From Sphingomonadales bacterium (lineage in GTDB: Bacteria; Bacteroidota; Bacteroidia; UBA7662), in assembly GCA_016872125.1 (NCBI GenBank), contig VHBD01000050.1, positions 1 through 8,970 of the forward strand: 8,970 nt of DNA. The letters are read 5' to 3'. The translations under genes were made by a program, and so were the position numbers. The notes under the pieces were generated by a model. That model saw nothing but the letters and a program-made list of their open reading frames with translations, did no database searches and was not told the origin of the DNA. Below, piece after piece: positions 6,519-8,970 of the stretch (positions are counted from its first letter, which is position 1; each line of letters begins with the position of its first letter).

Positions 6519-7697
6519 TTAGGAAGAATAGGTTTCAAAAATCCCTGCAACCCCTTGCCCACCACCAACACAGGCGGTGACCATGCCGTAACGTTGTCCT
6601 CGTTGACGCATTTCGTGGAGGAGTTGCAAGCTAAGCTTGGCGCCGGAGCAACCCAAAGGATGGCCTAGCGCTATGGCGCCACCGTTGAGATTGACACGCT
6701 CGGGATCCAGGTCCAGTTGACGAATGACGGCCAGGGATTGGGCCGCAAAGGCTTCGTTGAGTTCGATTTGATCCAGGTCTTGGAGACGTAGGCCGGCTTT
6801 GGCCAAAGCCAAAGGAACCGCCGCCACCGGTCCAATACCCATAATACGGGGTTCTACACCTCTAGTTGCATAGGACAGCATGCGTCCAAACGGTTCTACC
6901 CCCAATTCACGCACCATTTTTTCGGAGGCGACCAGGACAAAAGCGGCTCCATCGGAGGTTTGGGATGAATTCCCGGCGGTGACGGTACCACCTTGGGCAA
7001 AGACGGGTTTGAGTTTGCCCAACGCCTCCAACGAAGTATCCCGGCGGGGTCCTTCATCGGTATCGATGGTATGGCTTCGTTTTTGTTTTTTCATCCGCTC
7101 ATCCACATAAACCTCTTCCACCACCACCGGTGCAATTTGGGCTTTGAAGCGACCGTTATCCAAAGCCGCCATCGCTTTGGTATGGGATGCCAAGGCAAAG
7201 GCATCCTGGTCATCCCTGGAAATTTGGTATTCTCGGGCTACCATTTCGGCGGTCAGGCCCATGGAGGTATAATAATCTCCGTGGGTGCTGGCGATGGAAT
7301 AGTTGAGGGCTGTTTTCCAACCCATGACAGGAACCATGGACATGGACTCGGTTCCGCCGGCCAAAATCAAATCGGCCATCCCGCTGTGAATTCGTTGGGC
7401 GGCAATGGCAATGCTTTCAAGGCCTGAACCGCAGTAACGGTTGACGACCATACCGGGTACTTCTTTGGGCAGGGCCAGCAACGAAACGATGCGCCCCATT
7501 TGCATACCTTGTTCGGCTTCAGGCACGGCATTTCCGACAATTAATTCATCGATGCGTTGGGAATCCAATTGAGGCAAAGTGGCCAGGACCTGTCGAATCA
7601 CTTCGGCGGCCAGATCGTCAGGTCGCGTGAATCGAAATCCGCCTCTGGGGGCTTTGGTAACGGCCGAACGAAGTCCGGCAATAAGGTAGGCATTCAT
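6519..7697 (-). CDS. fadA: Acetyl-CoA acyltransferase (3-ketoacyl-CoA thiolase)
   Basis: This thiolase performs the last step of beta-oxidation, cleaving 3-ketoacyl-CoA with CoA to give acetyl-CoA and a shortened acyl-CoA. Its 392 residues are the standard thiolase length. All catalytic motifs are intact. The nucleophile is C89 in VNRYCGSGLESI, NEAFAAQ sits at 314-320, H346 lies in GHPLGCSGAK, and the second catalytic cysteine is C376 in TACVGGGQGVAG. The ATG at 7697 gives the expected N-terminus (AYLIAGLRSAVTKAPRGGF). It starts 20 bp after the bifunctional hydratase/dehydrogenase gene and ends 11 bp before the acyl-CoA dehydrogenase gene, in the middle of the operon. A biosynthetic acetoacetyl-CoA thiolase has the same motifs, but the operon context favours the degradative role. 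Confidence 0.94.
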   Translation of the reverse strand: MNAYLIAGLRSAVTKAPRGGFRFTRPDDLAAEVIRQVLATLPQLDSQRIDELIVGNAVPEAEQGMQMGRIVSLLALPKEVPGMVVNRYCGSGLESIAIAAQRIHSGMADLILAGGTESMSMVPVMGWKTALNYSIASTHGDYYTSMGLTAEMVAREYQISRDDQDAFALASHTKAMAALDNGRFKAQIAPVVVEEVYVDERMKKQKRSHTIDTDEGPRRDTSLEALGKLKPVFAQGGTVTAGNSSQTSDGAAFVLVASEKMVRELGVEPFGRMLSYATRGVEPRIMGIGPVAAVPLALAKAGLRLQDLDQIELNEAFAAQSLAVIRQLDLDPERVNLNGGAIALGHPLGCSGAKLSLQLLHEMRQRGQRYGMVTACVGGGQGVAGIFETYSS

Positions 7698-7717
7698 AGG
7701 CTAGGGGGTGAGATCCT

Positions 7718-8970
7718 TTAGTTGCGTAGGGCTTTGCCGGTTTTGAGCATGTGTTGGATGCGTTCCAAGGTCTTTCGCTCACCGCACAAAGAGAGAAAGG
7801 CCTCGCGCTCCAAATCCAATAAATACTGTTCCGAAACAAGCTGGGGATATGATAAATCCCCTCCACAAAGCACATAGGCTAACTTGTTTGCGATCAGACG
7901 ATCATGGTCCGAGATGTATTGCCCCATGTGCATGCCGTTAACGCCGGCCAACAAGAGTGCCATGCCGGCCTTGCCGGGAACACGGACATCCTGACGTTGG
8001 GTGGGTGGGGTATAACCGGCTTGGGCCAATTCCAAAACCCAATCCCGGGCTTGGGCGATGCGGTGCGCTTCAAACAATGAAATTCGATCGCTATCCCGGA
8101 AAATCCCCATGGCCTTGGCTTCCATGGCCGATGTAGCGACTTTGGCCGTGGCGATATTCATGTAGACTTGGCTGAGGGCATTGTATTCCACATCGCCTTG
8201 ACGGTAACGATCGGACAGACGAACGGCAAATTCTTTGGTACCTCCGCCTCCCGGGATGACCCCGACCCCGACCTCCACCAAACCGACATAGGTTTCGGCA
8301 GCGGCTTGGATTCCGTCGGCATGCATGGACAATTCGCATCCACCGCCCAAGGTTAAGCCTTTGGGGGCCACAATAACCGGCACCTTGGATAAACGGGCGA
8401 GCATCGTAAAGGATTGAAAAGCCCGTACGGCCATGTCCAACTCTTCGTATTCTTGTTCGGCGGCAAGCATAAAAACCATACCCAGGTTGGCACCTGCCGA
8501 GAAAACCGACGAATGGTTGGATACTACCAAACCGGCAAAATCTTTTTCGGCCAATTCAACTCCCTTGCGAAAACCGGCGATCACTTCGCCACCAATGGCA
8601 TTCATTTTGGTATGAAACTCTGCATTGAGGACGCCATGACCCAGGTCGATGAGGCTGCATCCGCTGTTGGACCAGACCAATCGGGTGGGCTTGAGCAGAT
8701 GCAAGTCCACGATGCGCTCACGGTGAGGTACCTTGACTCGGCAACCTTGACCCGGATGATAACACCAGAGTTCTCCTTCTCTGTTTTCGTAAAAGGAGTC
8801 GAAGCCGGCATCCAACATGGATTGCACCCAAGGCGTGGGGGCCTCGCCGTAAAGGGTCATCAACTGACCCATTTCTCGAACGCCTATGGCGTCCCAAAGG
8901 GCGTAAGGCCCTAGTTCCCAGCCAAAACCAGCCTCCATCGCCTCGTCCATCTCGTAAGGAGTTTCGCAAA
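7718..8970 (-). CDS. fadN: 3-hydroxyacyl-CoA dehydrogenase/enoyl-CoA hydratase, FadN type (N-terminus beyond window)
   Basis: Only the C-terminal ~417 residues lie in the window. The frame stays open to base 8970, so the ATG at 8950 is an internal methionine. The visible start, DEAMEAGFGWELGPYALWDAIG, belongs to the C-terminal helical part of a 3-hydroxyacyl-CoA dehydrogenase; the Rossmann NAD domain must lie further upstream. A linker leads to a crotonase-fold enoyl-CoA hydratase domain with the oxyanion-hole stretch SAGANLGM, GGGCELSMHAD and LVEVGVGVIPGGGG. The two expected catalytic glutamates are present, encoded at 8333-8335 and 8273-8275. Dehydrogenase-then-hydratase is the reverse of E. 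coli FadB and matches B. subtilis FadN (roughly 790 residues). The protein hydrates enoyl-CoA and oxidises the product with NAD. It is the upstream gene of the visible operon, 20 bp before the thiolase. Confidence 0.92.
   Translation of the reverse strand, partial: CETPYEMDEAMEAGFGWELGPYALWDAIGVREMGQLMTLYGEAPTPWVQSMLDAGFDSFYENREGELWCYHPGQGCRVKVPHRERIVDLHLLKPTRLVWSNSGCSLIDLGHGVLNAEFHTKMNAIGGEVIAGFRKGVELAEKDFAGLVVSNHSSVFSAGANLGMVFMLAAEQEYEELDMAVRAFQSFTMLARLSKVPVIVAPKGLTLGGGCELSMHADGIQAAAETYVGLVEVGVGVIPGGGGTKEFAVRLSDRYRQGDVEYNALSQVYMNIATAKVATSAMEAKAMGIFRDSDRISLFEAHRIAQARDWVLELAQAGYTPPTQRQDVRVPGKAGMALLLAGVNGMHMGQYISDHDRLIANKLAYVLCGGDLSYPQLVSEQYLLDLEREAFLSLCGERKTLERIQHMLKTGKALRN

Noticed and set aside
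6993..7427. 144-residue plus-strand open frame
   Set aside because: It is antisense to the thiolase gene. The His/Gly-rich translation is what reverse-strand thiolase codons would give.
8414..8914. 166-residue plus-strand open frame
   Set aside because: It is fully antisense to the FadN-type gene, whose domains and catalytic residues are intact. The translation has no recognisable domain and no start signal.
8948..8950. ATG as the true start of the FadN-type gene
   Set aside because: The frame continues upstream to the window edge with family-like sequence, and the dehydrogenase NAD domain would be missing.

Overview
The window looks like a chromosomal segment of a member of the Bacteroidota with intermediate GC content. 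The main evidence is a secreted protein ending in a type IX secretion (T9SS) sorting domain. Supporting signs are start codons without clear Shine-Dalgarno sequences and TAnnTTTG-like -7 boxes, typical of the Bacteroidota primary sigma factor, just upstream of several starts. I cannot name a genus from sequence alone.

Layout: (1) 46-1176, minus strand, a secreted T9SS cargo protein of unknown function. A 69-bp divergent intergenic region separates it from (2) 1246-2529, plus strand, cinA. (3) 2587-4029, plus strand, is a lipoyl-bearing E2 acyltransferase of a 2-oxoacid dehydrogenase complex. It meets, tail to tail with a 4-bp overlap, a long minus-strand block read from right to left: (4) 7718-8970, the C-terminal part of a FadN-type 3-hydroxyacyl-CoA dehydrogenase/enoyl-CoA hydratase that runs off the window edge; (5) 6519-7697, a thiolase; (6) 4714-6507, an acyl-CoA dehydrogenase; (7) 4459-4656, a two-helix membrane protein; and (8) 4026-4499, a Fur-family regulator overlapping gene 7 by 41 bp.

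The three large minus-strand genes form a compact beta-oxidation operon in the order fadN-fadA-fadE, as in Bacillus subtilis. The dehydrogenase makes the enoyl-CoA, the bifunctional protein hydrates and oxidises it, and the thiolase releases acetyl-CoA. The E2 protein may feed the same acyl-CoA pool if it belongs to a branched-chain complex, but its E1 and E3 partners are not here. The membrane protein and Fur regulator probably form a separate coupled unit.

I see no rRNA, tRNA, CRISPR array, insertion sequence, prophage or defence genes. Nearly all bases are coding and the longest gene-free stretch is about 70 bp. I found no convincing previously undescribed system. The points worth a second look are start-site architecture, small overlaps, a short operator-like dyad and a few protein details.
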